NCBI RefSeq assembly: GCF_932276165.1
Contig: NC_064004.1
Span: forward strand, 940,001 to 1,004,000
Reading direction: 5' to 3'
DNA: 64,000 bases
DNA from: Plutella xylostella
Taxonomy: Eukaryota; Arthropoda; Insecta; Lepidoptera; Plutellidae
The notes beneath the pieces are model-generated. The model searched no databases. It worked only from the letters and a program-made list of their open reading frames with translations, and was not told the origin of the DNA. Below, piece by piece: positions 54,336-64,000 of the stretch. Each line of letters opens with the position of its first letter. Within the stretch, counting starts at the first letter, position 1. The translations under genes were made by a program, and so were the position numbers.

Positions 54336-56735
54336 AAATTTTTAATCATCCGTATCTCGTTAAGTTTTTAACTTATCTGCTACCCATTTAGTAAGAACAC
54401 TAACATTAACAAAAACTTTAATAAAAGCGTTTTACTAATATAAAAAACCTTAAGATAAAAAAGTCCACGGAAATGAAGATTTTTTAGGACTTGTTGAAAT
54501 CCACCCGACTGGGCTACAGATGGTATTCGCAAAAGCAGGGCGACATTATATGATCTGTATGAGATGAAAACATTCATACTCCGCCCTGACTTTCAATCTT
54601 ATGTGAAGAAATATAGCAAAATGTACAAATGTGTCTGTCACTGTGCGAAGACAATTTTTATTAATAACAAGATTAAAGACTCGGCTAACAAATCTAAGGC
54701 CATTTGGAATATTATTAATAACGAAACGGGGAAGAATCGAACACGCGAGACTAATTTATCTTTAAAGGTAGGTAATGACATAATAACATCAAATGACGAG
54801 GTGGCGAGAGTCTTTGAAGAGTTTTTTACGAACATTCCTTTAGAGACTACTTGCAACCTAGATTCTTCAGCTACATTAGCTGAAACCCTGATGAAGGAGA
54901 ACGCACCTTCAACCGATAAGGAATTTAAATTCAGATATATAAATACATTAACTATTATAAAAACATTTAAGTCCTTAAATATGAAGAAAACTGAAGACTT
55001 GTGGGGAATGTCAGTTAAATTTGTTCTTTCTATTATTAATAAAATCGCCCCAATTTTGGCTAACATTTTTAATAAATGTATCGCTGAAGGTGTGTTCCCA
55101 GATCTTATGAAATTGAGTAAAATTATACCTCTGTTCAAGAGTGGGGATATGGAGGACCCTGCAAATTTCAGGCCTGTCTCGGTTCTTCCAGTTTTGAGTA
55201 AAATATTTGAGAGGATCATACTCAGTCAGATGCTTTTGCATTTCAATGAAGCTCGATTGTTTCATAGCCAGCAGTATGGTTTTACAAAAGGCAAATCAAC
55301 AACCGATGCCGGTACTGCGTTAATTAAGCACATATTTGACGCCTGGGAAGACCATCACGATGCTATTGGAGTCTTCTGTGATCTGTCGAAGGCGTTTGAT
55401 TGTGTAGACCATCAGACTTTAATTTCGAAACTGAGATACTATGGAATAGGAGGAAAGGCTTTAGATTTGATAGCTTCATATTTAGACAAGAGGCAACAAA
55501 GGGTCGATATTAATAATACTAAATCACAGGGGGCTCATGTAAAGATAGGCGTCCCTCAAGGATCTATTCTAGGACCATTTTTATTCCTCATTTATATTAA
55601 TGACTTGCCTTTTATGGTTGAAAAATTGACTAATATAGTTTTATTTGCTGACGATACTTCTTTGCTTTTTAAAGTTAAAAGAAGTGAAAATATTTTTTAT
55701 GAAATTAATTCTATTCTATCTGACATACACGATTGGTTTACCGTAAATAATCTTTTATTGAATTCTAAGAAAACGAAATGTATTAAATTTACACTGCCGA
55801 ATGTTAGACAATGCGATACTAACATTATTCTAGATGGGAATAAATTGGACCTAGTTGATGATACTGTCTTTCTTGGTATGACTATAGATTCAAAGTTACA
55901 GTGGGGACCTCACATTGCCAAATTGGCTGGAAGGTTGAGCTCGGCAGCTTTTGCTGTACGGAAAATTAGACAACTGACCGACGTTGAAACCGCCAGATTA
56001 GTTTACTTTAGTTATTTCCACAGCTTATTGTCTTATGGCATTTTGCTTAGGGGTAGAGCCGCTGATATTGAGACTATATTTGTATTACAGAAAAGAGCCA
56101 TCCGCTCTATATACAAACTTGGTTCCAGGGATTCATTGAGAGAACTATTTAAAGAAATTAACATCCTTACAGTTCCATGTCAGTTCATTTTTTCCAATTT
56201 AATGTATACTGTACGAAAGAATATTTCAACTTTTGATACAATTGGCAGTAATCATGACATTAATACTAGGAACAAGCATAAGCTGGCTTTTCCAGCGATG
56301 CGTCTGGCGAAAGTTAATAAATCGTTTTTAGGGTACTGTATTAGATTTTATAATAAGCTTCCAGCAGAAGTTGCTCAAATGCCAGAGAATAAGTTTAAGT
56401 GTTACATTAAAGAGAAACTCAGTAAAAAAGCTTATTATAAAATTGATGATTACTTAGAGGACGTTAATGCATGGCTGTGATAAGTAATTAGCTCTGCTCA
56501 TATTATTATAATAATTATTATTAAGCTTATATGTATTGTATACCACTAGTTTTAAGTCTTTTTTTGAAAAGATGGCTCAGGAGTTTCTTGCCTCCGTTCT
56601 TCTCCTTAGACAGAAAGAGCCCCCCCTTATCCGAACGGAGAGTAATTTGTAAAAATTGACGTTCATCAGAAAATTTTATATTTGTACGATGAATAAAAAA
56701 TTTTCAGAATCAGAATCAGAATCAGAATATATTTA

Positions 56736-58039
56736 ATAAAAAGAAATTACAACACCATTTACAGTGGTCTCCACACTAGGCTAAATGCCTGTATAGTGGT
56801 GACCCGCGGAAGATATTATCAAAAACGATTTACATAGCGTGTAGGTTACATTTAGTATTCTGTTTTTAAACTAATTAATAGTAATATTATATAAAACAAT
56901 TTTGGCTTAAAATTAAGATGTTTTAAACTAGTAATAGGAACATAGAGTTTATAATTTAATTTAACTTAAAAAATGTGATGCATGTTGTGTAGTTGTGTAG
57001 TGGGTGTGTTTGAGTTCTTTGACTTTGACTTTGACTTTGAAGCACGGAAGCGTCCAGAAAAGAACCATTTGACATCGGTAACTCATGCTGTACCTACCAA
57101 TGGCTGACCGTGTCAGTTGTTGCTTAACCTCAGTGATCAGTTACGATTACTGAAGCCAATTCGACTACGGACGCTTCCCAACTATGACCTTTTTTGTCGA
57201 TTAATACATATCTACATACCGGTACATCACTATTGCATTTTTTGGACATTGGTTGCTAGGAAACAGCTAATAACAATAAACCATGACCAAATCTGTGATC
57301 AAATCCGGAATCCGGATATTCTATGAATTGAAGCTGTCATTTTAGTATGTAAACAAATCATTTTCTATGAAACGAACACTTTGCCAACTAGATTGAGTCT
57401 AGTGAAAATTGAGACTGCAACTAGTTTTTATAAATCGGTGGGCCTTTCTGGCCTACCACCCCGCCAGAGGGGAACGTCTGCCTATTTCGTCTCCAGACCA
57501 TTCATACTCAATGGTTTGGAAGAAGTACAGCTAGTTATAGCCTAAAAATAACAACAAACTATCCAGTCTGGTACGTAGTGTTCTTTTCTCTATGAAACTA
57601 TCGGAAGTGGTTTTAGACGTCCGAGAGCGATCGATTCTAGTCTATGCGATCGGGCACGAAATGGCCCAAAAGACCGTGCACACTTATCAGTCGCGGCGTC
57701 ACGTCCGCTAGTGTGTCGGCGCCTTTAAGCCATTTTAACATTTGCACATCCCTAGTGCGTTGCAAAATCCGTCATGTGAATGTGAACGCATCTGCTTGCT
57801 AATCCGCCTAGGCATTTTGTAAAATGCGGCCTACGGGACATGCTGGTCTGTGGCATCTACATTTTTGACAGTTCCATAGAGTAAGTAAACTAACTACGTC
57901 GCTCGACAGCTTGACAGTTCATAAAAATTACCAACGGTCGCTTTGTGTTCAAAATAAATTTCAATTTAGGTAATTCGCATTTCGTGACCGTGAAATTTGT
58001 TTGTAATTTTGGGATTTATTTCATTTCAACATCGAAAAC
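56736..58039. other. Interval between the LINE and the large helical-protein gene
   Basis: 56736-57045 has text ending in (TTTGAC)n, probably another LINE tail. 57460-57530 (GGCCTACCACCCCGCCAGAG) and 57590-57730 (ending GCTAGTGTGTCGGCGCCTTT) look like repeat pieces. About 57830-58039 should hold the promoter and 5' leader of the next gene. No exon was recognised. Confidence 0.4.
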
Positions 58040-61000
58040 ATGGAGGCAAACGAATTTGCGGTGAAACTGAAAGCAAGCGGCTCCAAAACCGATCTAACGG
58101 ACTTGCTGAATGTGCACGACGACTTCAAAAGTTTGGTTCCAAAACTCTCAGTCAAAGATCGAGGGTCGTTCGCAGTTAATGTTTTATGCATATTATGCAG
58201 GTAATTATCACTTTATTTCACATCGTAATCATCAGCCATCTATCGCCCACTGTTGGTTATAGGCCTCCTTATAAGTACCTCAACTTTACCGGTCCTGTGC
58301 TACTCTGAAACACTGCCTCCTTTGACGTTGTCTTCTGATCATCTGGCTGGTGGTCTACATCCATTTCTTGGCTACCTTACCGTCCCTCAATTTTTAACCA
58401 TCAGGCACTGACTTTAAAGAGTGTTTTTCTACCAGAGATGTGATATACTATGCTGCTATGTCTACCAATTATATTCATTATTCCACATAGTATAGCATGG
58501 GAGGAGATGGATGTATTTCACGTTATTGCAGTATAGTGCATATTGCAAATCTCTGGTAGAAATCACCCCTATTCACCCATATATGACCTTAAGAATGATC
58601 CACCTACCAAAGTCTTCGCCTTGTAGTCTCCTTGAAACAACAATAATGGTTATCAAAAACTATCATAGGAAATTCAAGCATTAAATTAATATAACAAAAA
58701 CTTATAATGTATGAAAAATGTATTGCATATATTGGTTTTTTTTATGCTCTTTAGGGGCTGTTATTATGGGCTATAGGTGCTAATAATAATGCTACTTAAT
58801 TTTTGTGGACATAAAAAAAAACATATCTTTAAACATTTAATTCAGTCCGCTTATAATATCATTCTATTCTATATCTACCACTCGAATACTTCCAGAAACT
58901 TGGACAAGGTACCAAGTTGGCGGGCTACCGTCAGCAGCAAGGACCTCGTCTCGCTGAGCGTCGACTGCGTGAGGGAGACCCGTGCGCTGGGGCCGGCTGA
59001 TCGCGTGAAGACCCTTGCCTGCGTGTACCACATACACAAGCATGTTGTGAAACAGGTGAGAGATAGAATATAATTTTTTACAAACACCTTATGTAATCAA
59101 ACATTGTTTGCACATAATTATGTGTTATGTAGCATACTTTAAATGTATTTTGTATATTGTTTAATACTTTTTAGCATGTCAGTGACAAACTCTAGAACTG
59201 GACTAGGGTATGTCACTGTGGTTAAATGATTAGCCAGTCGTATTATTTGACTTTGGGGGTATTCAATTTGAGTGTTTCATACAAAACAGTTTACCTTAAA
59301 CATTGAGCTACCAAAACTTTAAAATATGTAATACTAGCTGTTCCCGCGCGCTTCGCCTTATAAAGTTTTCCCGTGTGAATTCCGGGATAAAAAGTAGCCT
59401 ATGTTCTTTCCCAGGGTCTAGACCGTATGTATACCAAATTTCACTCATATCCGTTCAGTAGTTTTGGCGTGAAAGAGTAACAGACAGACAGACAGACACA
59501 GTTACTTTCGCATTTATAAAATTAGTTAGGATGTTCGCAATGTATCATGTGAGTACAAATGTGCTGCAAAAAGTCATTTGATATGATGTAATATGTATAT
59601 TTTTACATTACAGGACTCCACAGAAGCTCCAGAACTAATCCTGAAACTGTCCTACATGCCCTTCGAGTGTGAAGCTGAAAACCTCCTGAAAGAATACATA
59701 AAGACCTACTGGAACATACTAGTAGATAGAATAATGTACATAGAGAAGCTAAAGGCTGGAAAACGAGCAATCATCAAACTTCTACCAAAACTTGTCGAAG
59801 ACACAGAGAAAATCATACACTTATATGACACTGCACAATTCTGTAGCAACATTTTGATATTTCTCGTCAAAAAACTGTATTTTCTGTACAGCGATCACTA
59901 TGCTAAGCAAGTCAATGATGCTTATAAAGCTATATTTGAGGCGATAAGTAAAAAAAGCGATTTGAAAAAGTTCAAAACTCTATCCGACAAAGATGTGTTT
60001 GATCTCTACACAAAACTGAGTGAGGCATTTTATGTTGTAGCTGAAAATAGCGCAAAGATTGCTTTCAAAGACTCCACTCTGCCTATAGCTGTGCGCTTGA
60101 GTATATCTCTTCTAGGGCATAAGTCCGACATCTACCACTGCTTGCAGACATTCTACCTGAACGCATTCTGCTACTTAATGAAGGAGCAACTAGACTTGAA
60201 TTTCACTGAGACGGTTTTGCGTGGGATGGTGCATTCCTGTGAGAGTACAGAGAGACTTGGCTACGAAAAAGCTATGACAGCGTCGTATCCATACATATAT
60301 CAGATGCTTCGACTGTTTATAGAGTTTTCTGTACTGAATTCTGATAAAAGACGATGGAGCAAACACTTTAATATTGAGTGTCAAGAGAATTGCCTGAAAC
60401 TGATGATGTTGCTGATGAAAAAGTTGCGAAACACTGAACAACTGCTGAAATGCGATAACTGTAATATTAAAACTGGTTTGCATGACTCTTTGAGACTATC
60501 GTTTTCAGTAAAAAGTTTCATTTCTATTTCTTTAAGCCAAGAGTTGAATGTTACGACGATTTTACCGCTTTACTATGAATTGATTCAAGCGCAACATAAT
60601 ATTATGAAAGAGCTAGCGAATTTGGGCTGTTATAATCACTTGAAATGTTTGAAAAAAGCCCAAACTGACATACACAACACTGCAATCCTTCTCAACAAAT
60701 CCTCTCTCTACGAATACTCAATAAAAACTTTCGACTTGTATTTGAAAGAAGAAATCAAACATTACAAGAATGAATCGGACCTGAAAAACATAAGCAGGGG
60801 GTTTTACAACAAATCCATATGCGAATTGGATTTTAAACTCTACGAACAAGCGTTGCAGAGTGCATATTTGAGCTTCTTCTTCGCTCAACCCGAAGGACTT
60901 AGCTCGGAAAAGTACATAAGCTTAGTTATCGACATCAAAGCAAAGATACTTAAAGCGAAGCCAGAAGAAAACCTTGAGGACAGTCAAGAAATAGCATCTC

Positions 61001-63353
61001 AAGAACATTTGCAACTCACTACCGTCTTAAACGCATTTAAAAACGCCATTCAAAGCGATTTTTACGGAGATTTAAGTCCATTTCTACGTCCTTTAAAGCT
61101 AAGTATACTTTTGAAGCATGAGTTTTCTATGTACGCTAAACTATGGCCTTCAATCCTACCCATAGCCGGTATATGGTCGTGTCTACTCGAATTATATGAA
61201 GGAAAACATACCGACTTACACCCTACAGAGAACCAAAGCGAAATACTTTGGGTGTTATACGAAATGATCATACAAACGCCAACAGTTGTCCGTACGATAC
61301 ACAGCGAATACTTCTCCAAAATCATCTTTAAATTGCTAGAAAACTTTGAAGGAAAAACTCCAGAAGAACTACTAGTTAAATGTGTAATGTTGGTGTTAAA
61401 ATGTGAGTATGACTTGGCTGATGCCAGTGCGAAGTACGGATGGAAGTCAGATCAGTCTGTGACGGACCCGGACCAGATCTCTGTGAGGAGGACGGTGGAA
61501 CAGGAGAGCGCTGCGCTGGCTGCCGGAGTGGAGGCTGTGGAGGTGCTGATGAGGATTGAGCCGGAGTTGAAGAAAAGTAAGTGCCATTCATTCACATATT
61601 TTTTAATTTTTTTTATTGTGTAACTACCTATTAGGGTGTTTTTCATATCGTGCAGATTCCATCGCGCACGCGGAATTATCCCGCACGCGTGACGCCCGCA
61701 AGTTCTTTCATACAAGCATTTTATTTACGCGGGACGCGGGACAATGGCATGCAATCCGCGTTACCCGTATTTGCTGGTTTTTTACTTTACTACATTGAGT
61801 AAGTTTAATATCCCAGTAACCAGCTCCTATTTGTCATAGAGAAGTTTGAACCCCAAATTGTAGGTAAATAGACGATATGAGTAGTAAAAATTGCTACACA
61901 AACACTTTTGAAACATAGGTTCCACTCGAGAGAGTCACGTCCAGGAAATTCGCCCCTTCTCAGAATAGAATAGAATTACTAACTGAATAATAAATTACAA
62001 ATTATATAAATGTTACAACAACCATACATAACAAAAGTAAAACCCCAAATCCTCTCTCTCAAACAGCGCGTCCGTCCATCCTAAACTCATCACTTCAAAC
62101 ATTGCGCTCGCTGGCGCCGCTGCTGCTGCCGCACTCGCGCGCGCCCGCGCTGCAGCTCGCGCGCTGCTGCTGTGCGCTGGCTGCTAGTGATGTGTGAGTA
62201 CCTAGACCACACTAAATTAGTACTAACCTTAAACCTATATGACTAACTGTATTGCAAAATAATAGGCCGTTGTTTAATAAACGCTTAAAACGAATTTTGT
62301 CAGATTTGTCAGGCGTTTGACAGCGCTAATCATCTGTTAAACACTGTCTAAGTTTTGTAGTTATGCCCGAAATTCCACCTAAAAACCACTAAACAAAGAA
62401 CGCATAGTCTACAATAAGCACGCTCCAGCTAGTCAACAGTAGTCCGTCCTGAATCCATCGCTGCAAACATTGCACTCGCTGGCGCCGCTGCTGCTGCGCG
62501 CTGGCTGCGAGTGATGTGTGAGTATTGACATACCCGCACTAACCATAGTGCGGTGTGTTATTGTTCATTTATTTATAATATTTCTTAATAATACATACCT
62601 ACAGTGCTCTTAAACCTATTAAGGTTTTGAATGGGCACTCCCTCACTCATGGTTGTCATTCATACACTATACTGCTACACTGAACAGGAAAACACTAATC
62701 TTTCACCTGAAATGCTAGACTCCACTCATACTCCGCTTGTTGCTGGGTAAACATCTGCAAGGAAGTAGCACTTAACATAAAACTATATCCCTGTAGTATT
62801 TATAGTACCAACAAATATTTATATCACTAAATACTAAATTATAAATTTTGAAAATATTTAATCAACTTACCGTAACCTAAAGCAACTAAGTATGGAACAG
62901 CAAAATACAAATACAATCATCCACTATGTAAGGATCCACACCCTGGCAAACAAGTTAAGACAACGAACATGGAAACTCACCCCCTTATTCATAAAAAAGT
63001 TACTGGACGGATTAGCTATTGAACTGTTTTGTCACTCTCTGTCAAAGAACAAATTGTTCTCTGTCAGAGAGGGACAGAACAGTTCAATAGTTAATCCGTT
63101 CAGTAACTTTTTTATGAATAAGATGGTGTGTCATTATTTTAGTCACTATTTATGTGTTCAGCTTGACTCGCGTTTTAATAAATTACCCATCTCTTCTTCC
63201 AGTGACACATACCTACTCAACGCAGGGCTTCTCCTCTCGCACTCTACTCGTCGCTCCGCGCAATCACAGCGTTTGTTAGCGGCCGGACTACGGGCTGTGC
63301 GCGAGATGCAGGCGTGGACCGATACGGCATTCGTCTTTGTGTGTGATGCTGCT
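58040..63353 (+). CDS. Large alpha-helical protein, 5' part; possibly separase
   Basis: The exons are 58040-58200, 58896-59055, 59614-61576, 62067-62193 and 63203-63353, in agreeing phases, for 854 residues; the gene continues past 64000. The start MEANEFAVKL follows AAC. The product is Leu-rich and helical throughout, without signal peptide or membrane span. It has TPR-like stretches (SRGFYNKSICELDFKLYEQA), then IWSCLLELYEGKHTDLHPTE and FEGKTPEELLVKCVMLVLKC. The layout of a huge helical repeat region, and the LLELYEGK text, recall the N-terminal part of separase, the cohesin-cleaving protease, but its C-terminal catalytic domain would lie outside the window, so this is a guess. Exon 3 (1,963 nt) is unusually long. 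Two of the exons have local copies. Confidence 0.75.
58218..58400 (-). mobile_element. RTE-type LINE tail in intron 1
   Basis: ATCATCAGCCATCTATCGCC, CACTGTTGGTTATAGGCCTCC and GATCATCTGGCTGGTGG are the inverse of the RTE end; degraded. Confidence 0.55.
58424..58563. repeat. Fold-back MITE (TTTCTACCAGAGATGTG)
   Basis: TTTTCTACCAGAGATGTGAT and GCAAATCTCTGGTAGAAAT are its ends; one copy in the window. Confidence 0.65.
59335..59531 (+). repeat. Dispersed ~200-bp repeat
   Basis: Fourth copy of the family at 783-985, in intron 2 of the helical-protein gene. Confidence 0.75.
61919..61976 (+). repeat. SINE family B end fragment
   Basis: GGTTCCACTCGAGAGAGTCA with GAAATTCGCCCCTTCTCAG; only the last part of the element. 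Confidence 0.5.
62442..62515 (+). pseudogene. Shortened tandem copy of exon 4
   Basis: GTCCGTCCTGAATCCATCGC and CAAACATTGCACTCGCTGG match exon 4 (62067-62193) and end at the same ATGTGTGAGT donor. Most differences in the first half are synonymous in the exon 4 frame. An internal deletion between CTG repeats then shifts the frame and creates a TGA at the end. An acceptor-like CAACAG precedes it, and a different open frame could run through, so splicing cannot be excluded. Confidence 0.7.
62981..63122. repeat. Fold-back MITE, intact copy
   Basis: CCCCTTATTCATAAAAAAG and CTTTTTTATGAATAAG are the ends; GACAGAGAGTGAC-type text is in the centre. It is the uninterrupted reference for 3469-3755. It lies 80 bp before exon 5. 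Confidence 0.8.
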
Positions 63354-63821
63354 GTGAGTATATTTGTACCTACAGATTATACCGATTATGACATGGAATC
63401 CTTTATCTACGTAAATAAACCCGTAACACTAAAATAACGCCACTTATAGCTGTATTTTTCGAAAATCGCGATTCAGTTTCGTTTATCTAAGCAGATAAAT
63501 ATATATACAGTTTCGTTTATCTATGTAGATAAGGTGTCGCGCGCTCAAATGTCTGCGGTTCTAGTAGGTTAACGTAATAGAACGGCACGAAAAACAAGGA
63601 AAAAGCGCAATTTATACACAACCCTTAGTGCGCGAGTCTAAATCGCTCTTCTGTTTAAATTAGCTAAAGCAAATCCTTATAGATACTCTCCTTAAGTCAG
63701 TTGAATCTGTCAATTTAGTATCCACTATAAAAAAACAGACTTTAGCTAAAGCGAACCCCTATAGACACTCTCTCAGTAAGTGGTCCTCTGTCTCCCGCAC
63801 TGGTCTCGACCCTCCGCGCAA

Positions 63822-63911
63822 TCACAGCGTTTGTTAGCGGCCGGACTACGGGCTGTGCGCGAGATGCAAGCGTGGGGCGACACCGCCGTCGTGTTTGTGT
63901 GTGATGCTGCT
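63822..63911 (+). CDS. Tandem copy of the 3' part of exon 5
   Basis: CTCCGCGCAATCACAGCG through to the GATGCTGCT|GTGAGTATA donor repeats 63254-63361. The reading frame is kept: AWTDTAFVFVCDAA in the first, AWGDTAVVFVCDAA in the second. The 5' part of exon 5 is not matched, and the nearest acceptor (CTCTCTCAG at about 63776) enters in a different frame. It might be an alternative exon, or an inactive copy. Confidence 0.5.
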
Positions 63912-64000
63912 GTGAGTATACTGTAAATTACTAGATTAATGACAAAAATCCGAAAATATGTAATCCAAAAATGCGAGTAATATGATAAAATTGTGACTAA

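Larger units (their letters stand above)
50691..54506. mobile_element. Unclassified 3.8-kb TIR transposon with TTCATTGCCGTGG repeats
   Basis: GACT is duplicated at 50687-50690 and 54507-54510, inside the LINE ORF2 codons. The ends are GGGTGAATTTC and the inverted GGGTGGATTTC. The element-specific parts (50691-51780 and 53820-54506) carry about 15 copies of TTCAT(T/C)(G/T)CCGTGG in both orientations. I found no transposase frame; the 98-residue frame at 51038 has no known motif. The centre is filled with SINEs and an RTE fragment. The 4-bp target would fit several superfamilies (Chapaev, Sola, Ginger), and I cannot choose. Confidence 0.7.
49711..56480 (+). pseudogene. LINE ORF2 (AP endonuclease plus RT), split
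   Basis: The segments 49711-50690 and 54511-56480 join in frame (KFCDW then ATDGIRKSRATLYDLYE). The endonuclease part has VVHQNIQSLSSK, CITEHWL, CTYRPPTGDF, VCGDFNVDLLG and RSDHSGQT, all expected of APE-type domains. The reverse transcriptase has FRPVSVLPVLSKIFERI, AIGVFCDLSKAFDCVDH, GVPQGSILGPFLFLIYIND and LFADDTSLLF. The joined frame has no stop, so the RT part is well kept. No ATG precedes the endonuclease in this frame back to a TAG at about 49708, and the frame overlaps the end of ORF1, so translation may be coupled to ORF1. Confidence 0.87.
34300..56735 (+). mobile_element. CR1/Jockey-type LINE in three pieces (host of the nest)
   Basis: The pieces are about 34300-34877, 49354-50690 and 54507-56735, about 4.1 kb when the two big insertions are removed. 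Order: ORF1, overlapping ORF2 with AP endonuclease and reverse transcriptase, then a short 3' end closing on repeated AATCAG (56703-56727). The frames rejoin exactly at both insertions once one target duplication is discounted. The 5' boundary is not visible; the upstream piece carries Pro-rich frames but no clear start. The clade is judged from RT text (RPVSVLPVLSKIFERI, FADDTSLLF) and is not certain. Confidence 0.8.

Overview
The window looks like nuclear DNA of a lepidopteran insect (inference). The supports are an expanded tandem cluster of ZAD-C2H2 zinc-finger genes with short phase-1 linker exons, two abundant tRNA-headed SINE families, a dispersed ~200-bp repeat of a type familiar to me from moth and butterfly genomes, many TA-flanked or fold-back MITEs, and BEL/Pao, CsRn1-type Gypsy, RTE and CR1/Jockey-type retroelements. 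No bacterial-type genes, CRISPR array, rRNA or free-standing tRNA gene was seen.

Layout. 1-3.8 kb is repeat territory: a decayed TA-flanked DNA transposon with an RTE LINE fragment inside it, and a fold-back element split by another RTE tail. 3.8-32.7 kb is the zinc-finger cluster. Gene A (3826-7714, minus), gene D (15163-23761, minus), gene E (25806-29580, minus) and gene F (30162-32713, plus) are complete by splice-phase reading: a ZAD split over exons 1 and 2, acidic or basic linker exons, and one large exon with 6-10 C2H2 fingers. Between A and D lie two intact finger exons (B, 8611-9416; C, 11880-12631) and one linker exon (10088-10150), with no ZAD exons of their own. They are either remnants of tandem copies or alternative 3' exons of D. 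A stop-riddled finger exon lies in the last intron of D. A compact CYTH-domain gene (24197-25274, plus) sits head-to-head with D; E and F are also head-to-head.

32.7-56.7 kb is a nest of transposons. A CR1/Jockey-type LINE (pieces at about 34.3-34.9, 49.4-50.7 and 54.5-56.7 kb) is interrupted by a complete minus-strand BEL/Pao element (34878-49353, TSD CAAAG). That is interrupted by a young plus-strand Gypsy/CsRn1 element (39561-47115, TSD GGTA). That in turn is interrupted by a hAT-like element (41839-43884, 8-bp TSD), which carries further repeats and a SINE. The LINE also carries an unclassified 3.8-kb TIR element (50691-54506, TSD GACT) with about 15 copies of a TTCATTGCCGTGG-like motif. 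When the insertions are subtracted, the LINE, BEL and Gypsy reading frames rejoin in phase at every junction, so the order of insertion can be read directly.

57-64 kb holds the 5' part of a large alpha-helical protein gene on the plus strand (from 58040, running off the right end). Separase is my best guess. Its last two visible exons each have a local tandem copy.

All calls come from reading the sequence. Splice sites were placed by GT-AG context, continuity of frame and agreement among paralogues; no database search was run.
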